This document shows, piece by piece, positions 1-8,512 of a stretch of DNA of 59,790 nucleotides. The stretch spans positions 1-59,790 of the forward strand of contig JANQQM010000041.1 of NCBI GenBank assembly GCA_028289365.1. The letters run 5' to 3'. The position numbers and the translations under genes were made by a program. Within the stretch, counting starts at the first letter, position 1. Each line of letters opens with the position of its first letter. The notes beneath the pieces were generated by a model. It had not been told where the DNA came from and did not search any database. It worked only from the letters and a program-made list of their open reading frames with translations. This DNA is from Salaquimonas sp. (GTDB taxonomy: Bacteria; Pseudomonadota; Alphaproteobacteria; Rhizobiales; Rhizobiaceae).

Positions 1-1227
1 AAATACACAAACCTTCTTTTGAACGCCCTTCAAAATTTCTAGCAGTTTGGCGGAAGGATCGAGCGAGGTAATTTCGATGCCGCTTTTGCCCGCGAAGTCC
101 TTCAATCCGCGTTCGGTCTTATTGCCCCAGACGCCATCGGCCGTGCCAACAGAACAGCCCGCTCGGTTTAGCTCCCGCTGAATGGAAGCAACCAGTTCAC
201 GGTCCTGTTTTGGATTTTCTGGCTCGAGGTCTTGCGAAGATGGTTGTTCAAGCCTTGCAATCTGAGTCTGACCAGATTGCGGACTTGATTCCCTTGCCTT
301 ACGCAACTCCGAAATTCTGATTTCGGCGATGTCGACAAACTTCCCGTTGGGATACTTTTTCAGATAATTCTCAAAATAAACGGGAGATGTCCCGTCCTTT
401 ATCGAATTCCAGTATGCCACTTCCACATTGGCGCTCTTGTTGTCATCGTCTGCACGCACAATTTGGTCAGTTAGCGGATTGAGAACGACGCTGCCGGTAA
501 GCGAAGAATTGCCCCATGGGACCTGCTTCCCATCAGTGTTGTCAATCACCTCTTTGCGGACCCGACGCAGGATAACGGCGATATCTTCGTCAGGCGTTTC
601 AATGTGCCTGATGAACGCCTCTGTAAACGGGCTGTTTCTGCCTTCACCATCTAAGGCGACATTTCCTGGCTGCGTGGCGAATGTGATCAGAGTCCCAATT
701 CCAGTTTCGATTGGCGCAAGCCCACGTCCGACCAATGCAGAGCGCGTGCCCATTGACCGAGCCAGGTTCCGGGCAAGCGGATTGTTTCGGCAAGCGTCCA
801 GAAAAACAAGATTGGTTCGAGGCTCACGTTCCATCTGGGACATAATGGTGTTGAGCCGGATCGCTTCGAAATCGAGATCGGCTTCATCAACCAACTGAGT
901 GTCTGTCGGCACCAGATAGTTTTCGCCATTTACCTGTAAGCCATGACCCGCAAAATAGAGCAATGCTATTTCGGCACCGCGGATCGCTCGTCCGAACTCA
1001 CGAACCTTCTTCTCGAACTCCAATCGTTTAAGATCGTTTCCCTTGATTACATCAAAACCAAGTCGTTCCAGAGAGGTCGAAACTGCCTCAGCGTCGTTAC
1101 GGGGATTAGAGAGTTCTGGAACATGTTCATAAGCCGCATTGCCGATAACAAGTGCAACGCGTTTGGCATCCGCAACTTGCACACCGTTGAACAGGAAAAG
1201 GGCAAGTACGACGATTAGTCGGATCAT
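1..1227 (-). CDS. Secreted caspase-family (C14) protein with peptidoglycan-binding-like domain, cut by the window edge
   Basis: The reading frame starts at ATG 1227-1225, behind a GGGAG ribosome-binding site at about 1236-1240, and is open for 409 codons to the left edge. A signal peptide occupies about residues 1-21. A caspase-like domain follows (about 22-250): KRVALVIGNAAY begins it, the catalytic His lies in FAGHGLQV (His95) and the Cys in FLDACRNNP (Cys146). A linker with AYWNSI and YLKKYPNG (about 270-293) leads to a peptidoglycan-binding-1-like repeat around 345-385 (RELNRAGCSVGTADGVWG). The first 150 residues align without gaps to the next upstream gene, including both catalytic residues, so the two are tandem duplicates. 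Family knowledge: bacterial caspase homologues prefer basic residues at P1; the role here is unknown. It is probably exported to the periplasm. The C-terminus lies outside the window. Confidence 0.85.
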   Translation of the reverse strand, partial: MIRLIVVLALFLFNGVQVADAKRVALVIGNAAYEHVPELSNPRNDAEAVSTSLERLGFDVIKGNDLKRLEFEKKVREFGRAIRGAEIALLYFAGHGLQVNGENYLVPTDTQLVDEADLDFEAIRLNTIMSQMEREPRTNLVFLDACRNNPLARNLARSMGTRSALVGRGLAPIETGIGTLITFATQPGNVALDGEGRNSPFTEAFIRHIETPDEDIAVILRRVRKEVIDNTDGKQVPWGNSSLTGSVVLNPLTDQIVRADDDNKSANVEVAYWNSIKDGTSPVYFENYLKKYPNGKFVDIAEIRISELRKARESSPQSGQTQIARLEQPSSQDLEPENPKQDRELVASIQRELNRAGCSVGTADGVWGNKTERGLKDFAGKSGIEITSLDPSAKLLEILKGVQKKVCVF

Positions 1228-1270
1228 GTGCTATATCTCCCACCCAGCATCAAACACCGTTCTGACCTTC

Positions 1271-3181
1271 TCAATCTTTAATCTCAATTTGCATTATGAA
1301 CGCGTGCGAACTACCAGGGAAATCACCCCACTGCGAAGCATCCACGTTGGCCATTTCAGGCTGTCCATTGACTTGCGCATAAAACCTTGCCGAACTTGAA
1401 AAGCCACCGGTATTTCTTGGCTGACCCCTGAACCAATTTCGGAACCGGGACTTATTTCCATCAAGCCAATTCCACCCGCCGGAAGGTTCAAAGGCTCCCG
1501 GGTCTTGCTTGAGACCAAACATCGGACCGTATTTTTCCGTGTTGTTGAATTGTTCGTTATATCGGGTTCTGAAGAAACTGGGATCGTTTCTGAAAAGTTC
1601 ATAAACAAAACTGCTTGTTGCCAGGTCATCCAGTGTTGCGAGCGTGCCTCCACATTTATCTGCTAGTTTCAGTTGTGACCGTGCATCGCTCTTACCTGCC
1701 ACCACAAAATAAATCCGCTCCCCCCGCTGTCCGTAAATCAGCAATCTACGGTCTCCCAGGCAAGCAATCGTATCTGTGATTAATTGTTTCTCGCCGAGCG
1801 CGATCAGATCATCTGGGTTAAAGGTTCTGGCTTCCTTGTCACTAACGAAAGTCTCGACAATGACTTTACTGCTATCTATGCCAAGAAGCTCGAGCAATCT
1901 GGTATCTACAAATCCTGTATCTTTGTTCCCTGAACTACGTTGGAATTCTTTGATGGCATTTCTTGTCTTTGGTCCAAACACACCGTCTGTAGCACCGACA
2001 ACGTGACCGCGGGCATTCAATGCAGTCTGGATTTTAACTCTTCCGGACCTGCCCAGGCCTGGATAATCGGCCTCATCTCTGTTTTCATAACTGTCACTTA
2101 ATGTACCGTTGGCCGCTCCAATTTTCCTTTGCGCGCGGGGTCCAAATACGGGATCGTTGCCGTGCTTGCGTAAGTACAATTGCCAGCCCCGTTGAGCATC
2201 GATGTTTCTTGCAATTTCGAAATCGCGTTCAGCAAGTTCTATCTCTTCAGTCGCATGTAATTCGGATGTATTGTTTTCAGGAGGTAGTGCTGCCAACAAC
2301 GCTTGCTTCTTGGCGTCAGCAGCTAGTTCCTGAGCCTGCTTCAATTGCTTTTGCATCTCATCGAGTTGCAGGCGAAGGGCGCTAGCTGCCTCAACATTCT
2401 TATCCGGTTCAAGTTCTGGTTTGGCAGCCGGTTTAAGAATGACGGAGCCTGTCAGAGAAGAATTGTCCCAAGGGACCTGTCTGCCATCGGTATCCTCGAT
2501 TACGTCCTGGCGAACACGACGCATCAATACTCCAATATCCTCCCCCGGTGTTTCAATGTGTTTTACAAAGGCTTCCGTAAATGGGCTATTTTCACCTTCC
2601 CCATCCAACGCAACGTTGCCGGGTTGGGTAGCAAATGCGATCAGGGTGCCTATTCCTGACTCGACCGACGCCAGGCCACGACCGACCAATGCGGAGCGTG
2701 TGCCCATCGATCGAGCCAGACTTTGTGCCATGGGATTGTTTCGGCATGCGTCGAGGAATACGAGATTGGTTCTCGGCTCCCGTTCCATCAGCTTTATAAT
2801 TGTGTTGAGTTGAATTGTTTCAAAATCGAGAGCGGTCTCATCAATCAATTTGGTGTCGATCGGTGCAAGGAAATTTTTTCCGTTAACCTGCAAACCGTGA
2901 CCAGCATAATAGAGCAGAGCAATTTCCGCTCCTTTCATATTGCGAGAAAACTCTCGAACCGTCTCTTCAAACGCCTGCCTGGTTAAGTCAACGCCCTTGA
3001 TGACAGTGAAATCGAGGCGCTCAAGTGAGGTAGAAACTGCTTCCGCATCATTTTTCGGATTTGCCAATGCCCCAACGTGCTCATAAGCAGAATTTCCGAT
3101 AACCAGCGCGACACGTTTTGCCGCCTGGGCAGGCATGCACAGTAATGCAAGTAGGAATACACCAAGAAGCAAACGGGTCAT
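1271..3181 (-). CDS. Secreted caspase-family protein with coiled coil, peptidoglycan-binding-like and C-type-lectin-like domains
   Basis: This is a 636-residue protein. The chosen start (ATG 3181-3179) has GGAGT seven bases upstream and gives a clean signal peptide (about 1-20); an in-frame ATG 57 bases upstream would bury it. The caspase fold covers about 21-250, with His95 in YAGHGLQV and Cys146 in FLDACRNNP. A Lys/Gln/Ala-rich coiled coil follows (about 265-295), then a peptidoglycan-binding-1-like repeat (about 375-435, NARGHVVGATDGVFG). The C-terminal 130 residues look like a C-type lectin or sulfatase-modifying-type fold: WNWLDG (570-575), FRNWFRGQPRN (580-590) and WGDFPGSSHAFIMQIE (618-633). 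Only 43 bases separate it from the downstream paralogue, so the two are probably co-transcribed. Calling the lectin-like domain rests on these motifs only. Function is unknown; a protease targeted to the cell wall or to glycans is an inference. Confidence 0.85.
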   Translation of the reverse strand: MTRLLLGVFLLALLCMPAQAAKRVALVIGNSAYEHVGALANPKNDAEAVSTSLERLDFTVIKGVDLTRQAFEETVREFSRNMKGAEIALLYYAGHGLQVNGKNFLAPIDTKLIDETALDFETIQLNTIIKLMEREPRTNLVFLDACRNNPMAQSLARSMGTRSALVGRGLASVESGIGTLIAFATQPGNVALDGEGENSPFTEAFVKHIETPGEDIGVLMRRVRQDVIEDTDGRQVPWDNSSLTGSVILKPAAKPELEPDKNVEAASALRLQLDEMQKQLKQAQELAADAKKQALLAALPPENNTSELHATEEIELAERDFEIARNIDAQRGWQLYLRKHGNDPVFGPRAQRKIGAANGTLSDSYENRDEADYPGLGRSGRVKIQTALNARGHVVGATDGVFGPKTRNAIKEFQRSSGNKDTGFVDTRLLELLGIDSSKVIVETFVSDKEARTFNPDDLIALGEKQLITDTIACLGDRRLLIYGQRGERIYFVVAGKSDARSQLKLADKCGGTLATLDDLATSSFVYELFRNDPSFFRTRYNEQFNNTEKYGPMFGLKQDPGAFEPSGGWNWLDGNKSRFRNWFRGQPRNTGGFSSSARFYAQVNGQPEMANVDASQWGDFPGSSHAFIMQIEIKD

Positions 3182-3664
3182 GAGCTGCACTCCGGTTCCG
3201 AAATGCTCCAGGACACTATACCTTCTGAAACTAGCCAAGGCAAAATTTGTACTGAACGCGAAAAAGTAATTTTAAAGGAGATGTCTGCTTTGGACCAATT
3301 GCAGCGCTATGGCCGGCGATCTGTGACGACCGCTACGTGCCAATTTTGGAATTACGTCGTTTCATCAATACCCTCTCGTCGAGTCAATAGTTGTTATGAC
3401 TTCGGCAACATTGTTTACAGGGAAACCACAAAGCTCAGCGTGGTTCCGAATAGCTGACCGACTAGTCTTATCGGTCAGTACCATCGCAAAAATGCGGATG
3501 TCGGGTGCAGGATCTGCCTATTCGAAATTAGATCGCAGAGTAATATGTCATTCGGATTCCAGATGTAAATGCTGCCCCTGGCACTGATGAACCGTGCCAG
3601 TTGAACAGCTTCCGGTCGCTGAGGTCCCCTAACTCAGGATCATAGCGATCAGTGTCTGCTGATA
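3182..3664. other. Intergenic region upstream of the caspase pair
   Basis: No convincing gene is seen in this 483-base stretch; short open frames on either strand lack ribosome-binding sites and recognisable motifs. It must hold the promoter of the caspase pair. The one clear structure is the perfect dyad at 3454-3478, listed separately. Confidence 0.5.
3454..3478. promoter_or_regulatory. Perfect 8-bp dyad, candidate operator
   Basis: CTGACCGA (3454-3461) and TCGGTCAG (3471-3478) are exact inverted repeats around nine bases. GACTAGTC at 3460-3467 is itself palindromic. There is no T-tract on either side, so a repressor site, for example of TetR type, is more likely than a terminator. No TetR gene lies in the window. 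The bound factor is unknown. Confidence 0.35.
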
Positions 3665-3955
3665 TTAATAGCCGTACCAACCTCTGCGATTGAGCGAATA
3701 GCCATATCCATTTCGATCATTGTATCGACGGCCACCGTATCCGTAATTGTAGTAGCCGTAATAACCTTGGGGGACATAATACCTGTACCGGTATGGTCGA
3801 TATCCGCGATATCCGCGATAATAGGGCTGGTAATATCCATGACTGTGGCCGCCATAGTACCCATGTGCTGCACTAGACGTGCTCATGAATGCCAGGCCGA
3901 TTGTCATGAAAGCCAACACTGCGGTATGTGTCAGTAGCATTTTCAGAGTATGCAT
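3665..3955 (-). CDS. Small secreted Tyr/Gly/Arg-rich protein
   Basis: This 96-residue protein starts at ATG 3955-3953 behind AGGAG; an in-frame ATG further upstream has no ribosome-binding site and would precede the signal peptide. A hydrophobic signal sequence covers about residues 1-29 (cleavage near SSAAHG). The mature part is built almost only of Tyr, Gly and Arg with short repeats such as RGYRGYRPYRYRYY and YYGYYNYGYGG, ending in RRGWYGY. No enzyme motif is present. It resembles the product at 18299-18742 in composition and in the RRGWYG element. The low-complexity mature region suggests a structural or surface-associated role; no function is assigned. Confidence 0.7.
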   Translation of the reverse strand: MHTLKMLLTHTAVLAFMTIGLAFMSTSSAAHGYYGGHSHGYYQPYYRGYRGYRPYRYRYYVPQGYYGYYNYGYGGRRYNDRNGYGYSLNRRGWYGY

Positions 3956-4426
3956 ATCGTTAACTCCTATTTCAGGAATAACGCCCTTCATGAACTTTAT
4001 CGCAACGAGAGAATAAAGCAAATCTCGGCATGGACATGCCAAATGCATTGTTAGCGACCGACATGATTACAATGGCAAGATGAGCATATTCTTGGTGGGG
4101 TTTCGTTAGTTGCATCATCTTATCGAGTAAATTCAAAGAGAAAGAATAGTCTTACAGAAATTGTATTTTGAATAAATTCCGGTCGAAATATGGACTAAGA
4201 ATCGATTTCAAAGTTCTTCTACAAAATGGCCTGAAACAGGATTGCCAATTTTGCTCATTTCGATCCGACAGGCCCAGGCCGTCATCAACAGTGTATCGGC
4301 CAAAACAATCAAACAAGTCCGCAATTGGTGCTGGCGCGGGCACCCATTCCTGATACGTCAAAAGAGCAATTGAAAATCAACAAACCATATACGTGGCTAG
4401 ACAATCGATTCGTATATCCACTATCG
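3956..4426. other. Intergenic region with no recognisable gene
   Basis: These 471 bases hold the promoter of the Tyr/Gly-rich gene at the left end. Overlapping short open frames on both strands near 4152-4361 have no ribosome-binding site and no recognisable motif. A short GGCATG/CATGCC dyad lies at 4027-4040. Nothing else is seen. Confidence 0.4.
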
Positions 4427-5365
4427 TCAATCAATCAGCCTGGATCCGGATGAAGATCTGACGAATTCATCACTTCGCGCTCTTAATGCCAGGATGAAAT
4501 CATCATGCAGCGGAAGCTTTAGCATGTCTTTCCTATGTACGATCCCGACATTACGCGTGAAGTTGAACCCCTTTATTTCAAACTGGCCCAATTCCCGAAA
4601 TCCTCTGGTCAAAGCCGCAAACTCTGAAACAACAGAGATCATGCCATTGTCTTTTACCGCACTGATTATGATCTCATTGGAGTTTGTGGTTATCGCTGCA
4701 CGCGGACGCTCCACCCCATGGGTGGAGAACAGGACTTGCAACGCGTTGTGGGCGGTGTGCTCAATTGACGGAAATGCGAAATCAATTGAAGTAAGTTGCT
4801 TGACACTTGCCAATTTTCCTTCCAGCGGATGCCCCTTTGGACATACACCAATAAACCGGTCAGAAAACCATTTATGAAAGACAAGCTCGCCCTTTACGTC
4901 CGATTGCTGAACGCCATTATACATTGCCAGCATCAGATCGATCCGATTATTCAATAAAAGTTTTCCAAGTTCGTCTGCAAAAGCTGTCGTAATTCTGAAC
5001 TCGACATTTGGCCGATGCTCATGGATCTCTGTAATTGTGTCATTGACGAGTTCTGCAAAAGGTCTTCCGATGCCAACATTCACATGTCCATGACCCCCAT
5101 TTACGATATCAAGCAACTCGTCCCTTGCACCACTCTCATCGGCAAGAATTCGCCTGGCATACTTTTCCAGTATCGAAGCAAATGCAGTCGGTTTTACCCC
5201 TCTTGGAAGTCGATCAAAAAGCGTGACACCGTAATACTGCTCTAGAACACGAATACTCTTGCTGAGCGCAGGTTGGGTGACATTGAGGATTTCCGACGCT
5301 TTGAGAAAACTTGCTGTCTCAAGGACGGTGACAAAGTTCTTTAGCTGGCGTGTGCTGATGCTCAT
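4427..5365 (-). CDS. LysR-family transcriptional regulator of the tct cluster
   Basis: This 312-residue protein has the usual LysR length. An N-terminal winged helix-turn-helix (about 1-60) contains SFLKASEILNVTQPALSKSI and LEQYYGVTLFDR. A periplasmic-binding-protein-like effector domain follows (about 90-300). The start at 5365 follows GGAGG. It is transcribed divergently from tctC with a 112-base shared intergenic region that holds a LysR-type dyad (5384-5402). That arrangement is typical for a regulator which controls the adjacent transporter operon in response to its substrate and also represses itself. The inducer is unknown. Confidence 0.9.
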   Translation of the reverse strand: MSISTRQLKNFVTVLETASFLKASEILNVTQPALSKSIRVLEQYYGVTLFDRLPRGVKPTAFASILEKYARRILADESGARDELLDIVNGGHGHVNVGIGRPFAELVNDTITEIHEHRPNVEFRITTAFADELGKLLLNNRIDLMLAMYNGVQQSDVKGELVFHKWFSDRFIGVCPKGHPLEGKLASVKQLTSIDFAFPSIEHTAHNALQVLFSTHGVERPRAAITTNSNEIIISAVKDNGMISVVSEFAALTRGFRELGQFEIKGFNFTRNVGIVHRKDMLKLPLHDDFILALRARSDEFVRSSSGSRLID

Positions 5366-5383
5366 GAATGTCCTCCATGAATG

Positions 5384-5402
5384 ATATAACCATTGTTTAT
5401 AT
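5384..5402. promoter_or_regulatory. LysR-type binding site between lysR and tctC
   Basis: ATATAA (5384-5389) and TTATAT (5397-5402) are perfect inverted repeats around seven bases and contain the T-N11-A pattern of LysR boxes. The site is 18 bases upstream of the lysR start and 75 bases upstream of tctC, where a site for autorepression and divergent activation would sit. Confidence 0.5.
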
Positions 5403-5477
5403 AAATAGTCAAAAAAGAAACTTGTTAGAATATATTCGGTGCTCCAATATTGAAGAATAGACAGATAGGAGGATCAT

Positions 5478-6452
5478 ATGTTTCGAACTGCAATATCCGC
5501 ATTGGCCATACTTGCAGCCACCGCCATTCCGGCAATTGCCGATTGGCCTGAAAAACCGATTAAACTTATTGTGCCGTTTGGTGCTGGCGGCGGTTCCGAC
5601 CAAATGGCACGTAACATTCAGGTCGGCATTCAAGAAAACGATTATCTGCCACAGCCAATTAATGTTGTTAATGTAACTGGTCACTTTTCGATTGGATCGC
5701 GCCAGGCAAAGGATGCCAAAGCCGACGGTTACACATTCCTCCAGATCCACATGGCCCTAATGGGTGGTGAGGGTTCCGGCGCAATTGATTTCGGCTGGCG
5801 TGATTTTGAGCATGTAGCTGCAGTCGGAGAATTCTGCGTAATTCCGGTTGTTCGCAATGACATCGGAATCAAGAGTTATTCGGAACTGGTCGAAAAAGCC
5901 AAAGCCGAACCAAAATCCCTGTTGTTCGGGGCCAACCTCGGCGCAATCAACCATATGTCGGGAATTGCACTGTCTGAGGCCACTGGCAAGCCTGAGTTTC
6001 GTTATGTTCAAATTGGCGGATCGACAGCAAATTTCACTGCCCTGACGGGCAAGCAGATTCACCTGAGCACCATGGGGGTATCGGAAATCCTGAAATTCCA
6101 CCTGATGCCCGACGGGAGCGTGAACCCCGATTCTCCGCTCTTGCCTCTTGCTTATGCCGGCCCGGAACGCGTTTCGGCGCTGCCTGACCTGCCAACATTA
6201 CGTGAGCTGGGATATGAGATTGATTTCTGTGTTTCAAATTGGATCTTCGCGCCAAAGGGAACGCCTCGCGAGGCTGTCGAAGGGATGGCAGCGGCCATAG
6301 AAAAAGCAACGCAAACAGAAAAAATGTCAGAATGGTTCGCGTCCCGCAACGTCAACAACATAGTGCGCACCGGTGACGAACTGGAAGCATATTTGACCGG
6401 CGTCTGGGAAGTTATCGAACCCGTCGCAAAAATAGCAGCAGCACAAAAGTAA
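5478..6452 (+). CDS. tctC: Tripartite tricarboxylate transporter substrate-binding protein (TctC family)
   Basis: This is a 324-residue periplasmic binding protein. The start follows AGGAGG, and a signal peptide covers about residues 1-21 (ALAILAATAIPAIADWPEKP). The family hallmark KPIKLIVPFGAGGGSD follows directly, and the Bug-type fold extends to the C-terminus, including a GSTANF segment and PDLPTLRELGYE. Such proteins bind carboxylates (citrate, tartrate, dicarboxylates and sugar acids) and deliver them to TctAB. It is the first gene of an operon with tctB, tctA, a dehydratase and an aldolase, so a sugar acid is the likely ligand; this is an inference from context. Confidence 0.92.
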   Translation: MFRTAISALAILAATAIPAIADWPEKPIKLIVPFGAGGGSDQMARNIQVGIQENDYLPQPINVVNVTGHFSIGSRQAKDAKADGYTFLQIHMALMGGEGSGAIDFGWRDFEHVAAVGEFCVIPVVRNDIGIKSYSELVEKAKAEPKSLLFGANLGAINHMSGIALSEATGKPEFRYVQIGGSTANFTALTGKQIHLSTMGVSEILKFHLMPDGSVNPDSPLLPLAYAGPERVSALPDLPTLRELGYEIDFCVSNWIFAPKGTPREAVEGMAAAIEKATQTEKMSEWFASRNVNNIVRTGDELEAYLTGVWEVIEPVAKIAAAQK

Positions 6453-6532
6453 GGGGAAATTGAATGCAGTCGCCGGGTGACGGCGGCTGCAATTCATTCC
6501 ATCCGGGAATCTTCTGAAAACAGGAGACTACG

Positions 6533-6994
6533 ATGAATGCGTTAAAGCGAACCGAGATCGGTGTCTGCGGATTGATAATAGTATTCTGCCTGGCAATAAT
6601 CTGGGAAACACGCAGCTTACCACCGGGTCACTTTGAGCCACTTGGCTCAGGTCCATTCCCGATGGCCATTGCAGGCCTGGTGTTTGTTTTGTGTATTGCA
6701 GCAATTGTTATTGCAGTCTTTCGTGACGATACAGGCCGTGAGGCTCCTGACCGCGCAACACGAAGTGCTTTCTTTTTCGTGGCGATGGTTTTGATTTATG
6801 CTGCGGTGTTTTCTTTCCGCGCAGTCGACTTCGGAATCCTCACGACCTTTTTTCTGTTTTTTACAATCGGCGGGTTGGAACGATTCCAGCGCAAACTATT
6901 GCCTTGGATAGTTGTCGTGTCTTTGGTCGTTGGCATGGGCACATCGCTCGTTTTCACCCGGTTCCTTTATGTTGACCTACCGACGTGGTTTTAA
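6533..6994 (+). CDS. tctB: Tripartite tricarboxylate transporter small membrane subunit (TctB)
   Basis: This 153-residue protein has four predicted membrane segments: about residues 10-27, 45-65, 80-100 and 115-145, the last being a long segment that may be two helices. The N-terminal region contains LPPGHFEPLGSGPFPM, which matches the family's conserved proline/glycine loop. The start follows AGGAG (AACAGGAGACTACG). It sits 80 bases after tctC and 3 bases before tctA, the standard C-B-A order. TctB is the small, poorly conserved partner of the large permease. Confidence 0.9.
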   Translation: MNALKRTEIGVCGLIIVFCLAIIWETRSLPPGHFEPLGSGPFPMAIAGLVFVLCIAAIVIAVFRDDTGREAPDRATRSAFFFVAMVLIYAAVFSFRAVDFGILTTFFLFFTIGGLERFQRKLLPWIVVVSLVVGMGTSLVFTRFLYVDLPTWF

Positions 6995-6997
6995 GTC

Positions 6998-8512
6998 ATG
7001 CTCCCCGAATTATCCGCTTTTATTACGCTCTTTGACCCTTGGGTGTTGTGCCTGATCCTGATGGGGGTAACTTCAGGCGTAGTCGTTGGTGCCATTCCGG
7101 GTCTGACCGGCGCTATGCTGATCTCGCTCATGCTGCCGGTTACTTTCTTCATGCAGCCTTACGACGCAATTGTCCTGCTGGTGTCCATGTATGTTGGAGG
7201 AACATCCGGCGGCCTCGTCACCGCCACACTGTTGCGTATGCCGGGTTCGCCCTCAAACATTCTGACTACGTTTGATGGTTACCCGTTGGCGAAATCAGGC
7301 CGCCCCGGCAGAGCGCTCGGGCTTGGAATCACCGCCTCTTGTGTGGGCGGTCTGATTGCCGCTGTCGTTCTGTTCACAGTGACAAAACCCCTGTCAATTC
7401 TAGCCACCCTATTCGGTCCGTTTGAATATTTCAGCTTGGTAATTATGGCGATGGTCCTGATTGCCTCGGTAAGTCAGGGCTCACTTGTCAAAGGTTTGAT
7501 AGCCGGTTTCCTGGGCATGCTGATCTCCATGCCAGGTGTAGATCCATCCACAGGAATGACACGACTAACATTTGATGTGTGGCGCCTGGATGGTGGCTTG
7601 AAATTGCTCCCGGTGCTTGTGGGTGTCTTCGCGGTAGGCCAGATCATTTCCGACAGTTTGCGTTTCGGCGAAAGAGGCCAGGTTACCGAGGCCAAGACAG
7701 AGGGTATTCTCATGTCATTCAGCGACTTGAAAAAGTCGGCTGGAAACATGCTACGATCTTCTCTGATTGGCACATGGGTTGGCATTCTACCTGGTATTGG
7801 CGCGTCGATCGGATCGATCCTTGCCTACACCACGCAAAAAAACCTTTCAAAAGAACCCGAAAAATTCGGACATGGTTCCGAAGAAGGCATTATCGCTTCT
7901 GAGGCAGCAAATAACGCAACTGTAGGCGGAGCATTAATTCCGCTAATTGCGATGGGCATCCCAGGATCGGTGGTCGATGCAATTCTGATTGCGGCCTTGA
8001 TGATGCACTCAATCTCGCCCGGGCCAACGCTGTTTGTAACCAATGGTGACCTCGTCTATGGAATGATGGCTGCTTATGTCGTTGCAACAATCGCAATGTG
8101 GGTCATCCTGACATTCTCGGTTCGTTGGATCGCACGGATCATGACCCTGCCCATGACATTTCTTCTCCCGGTAGTCGTCGTGTTCTGCATGCTCGGTGCT
8201 TTCGCCTTGTCAAACGTGATGTTCGATGTCTGGGTCATGCTGGGATTTGGTATTCTTGGGTTCTTGATGGACCGTGGTAAATTCCCGCTCGGCCCGTTTG
8301 TTATCGGTTTCATTCTCGCACCAATTGCGGAATCGAAACTACGAACTGGATTGATGATGACTGCCGGTGATCCTAGCCCCGTACTTACGCGCCCATTCTC
8401 AGCCGCCTTTATCGTCGTTGCAATTTTGTTGCTGATTGTTCCTCCGTTACTGGCTTGGCGTCGCGCGCGCAAATCCGTCGAATTGGGAGATTTTGATGCA
8501 GGTGGAGACTGA
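6998..8512 (+). CDS. tctA: Tripartite tricarboxylate transporter large permease (TctA)
   Basis: This 504-residue membrane protein has about twelve hydrophobic segments. It carries the two inverted family motifs GAIPGLTGAM (about residues 31-40) and GILPGIGASIGS (about 262-273), plus AANNATVGGALIPLIAMGIPG. It is the proton- or sodium-coupled permease that takes substrate from the TctC product. The length is normal for the family. Its last 17 bases overlap the next gene, indicating translational coupling between uptake and catabolism. Confidence 0.94.
   Translation: MLPELSAFITLFDPWVLCLILMGVTSGVVVGAIPGLTGAMLISLMLPVTFFMQPYDAIVLLVSMYVGGTSGGLVTATLLRMPGSPSNILTTFDGYPLAKSGRPGRALGLGITASCVGGLIAAVVLFTVTKPLSILATLFGPFEYFSLVIMAMVLIASVSQGSLVKGLIAGFLGMLISMPGVDPSTGMTRLTFDVWRLDGGLKLLPVLVGVFAVGQIISDSLRFGERGQVTEAKTEGILMSFSDLKKSAGNMLRSSLIGTWVGILPGIGASIGSILAYTTQKNLSKEPEKFGHGSEEGIIASEAANNATVGGALIPLIAMGIPGSVVDAILIAALMMHSISPGPTLFVTNGDLVYGMMAAYVVATIAMWVILTFSVRWIARIMTLPMTFLLPVVVVFCMLGAFALSNVMFDVWVMLGFGILGFLMDRGKFPLGPFVIGFILAPIAESKLRTGLMMTAGDPSPVLTRPFSAAFIVVAILLLIVPPLLAWRRARKSVELGDFDAGGD

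Noticed and set aside
4152-4361. Overlapping short open frames on both strands as a possible gene or transposase remnant
   Set aside because: No ribosome-binding site, no recognisable transposase motif and no terminal inverted repeats.
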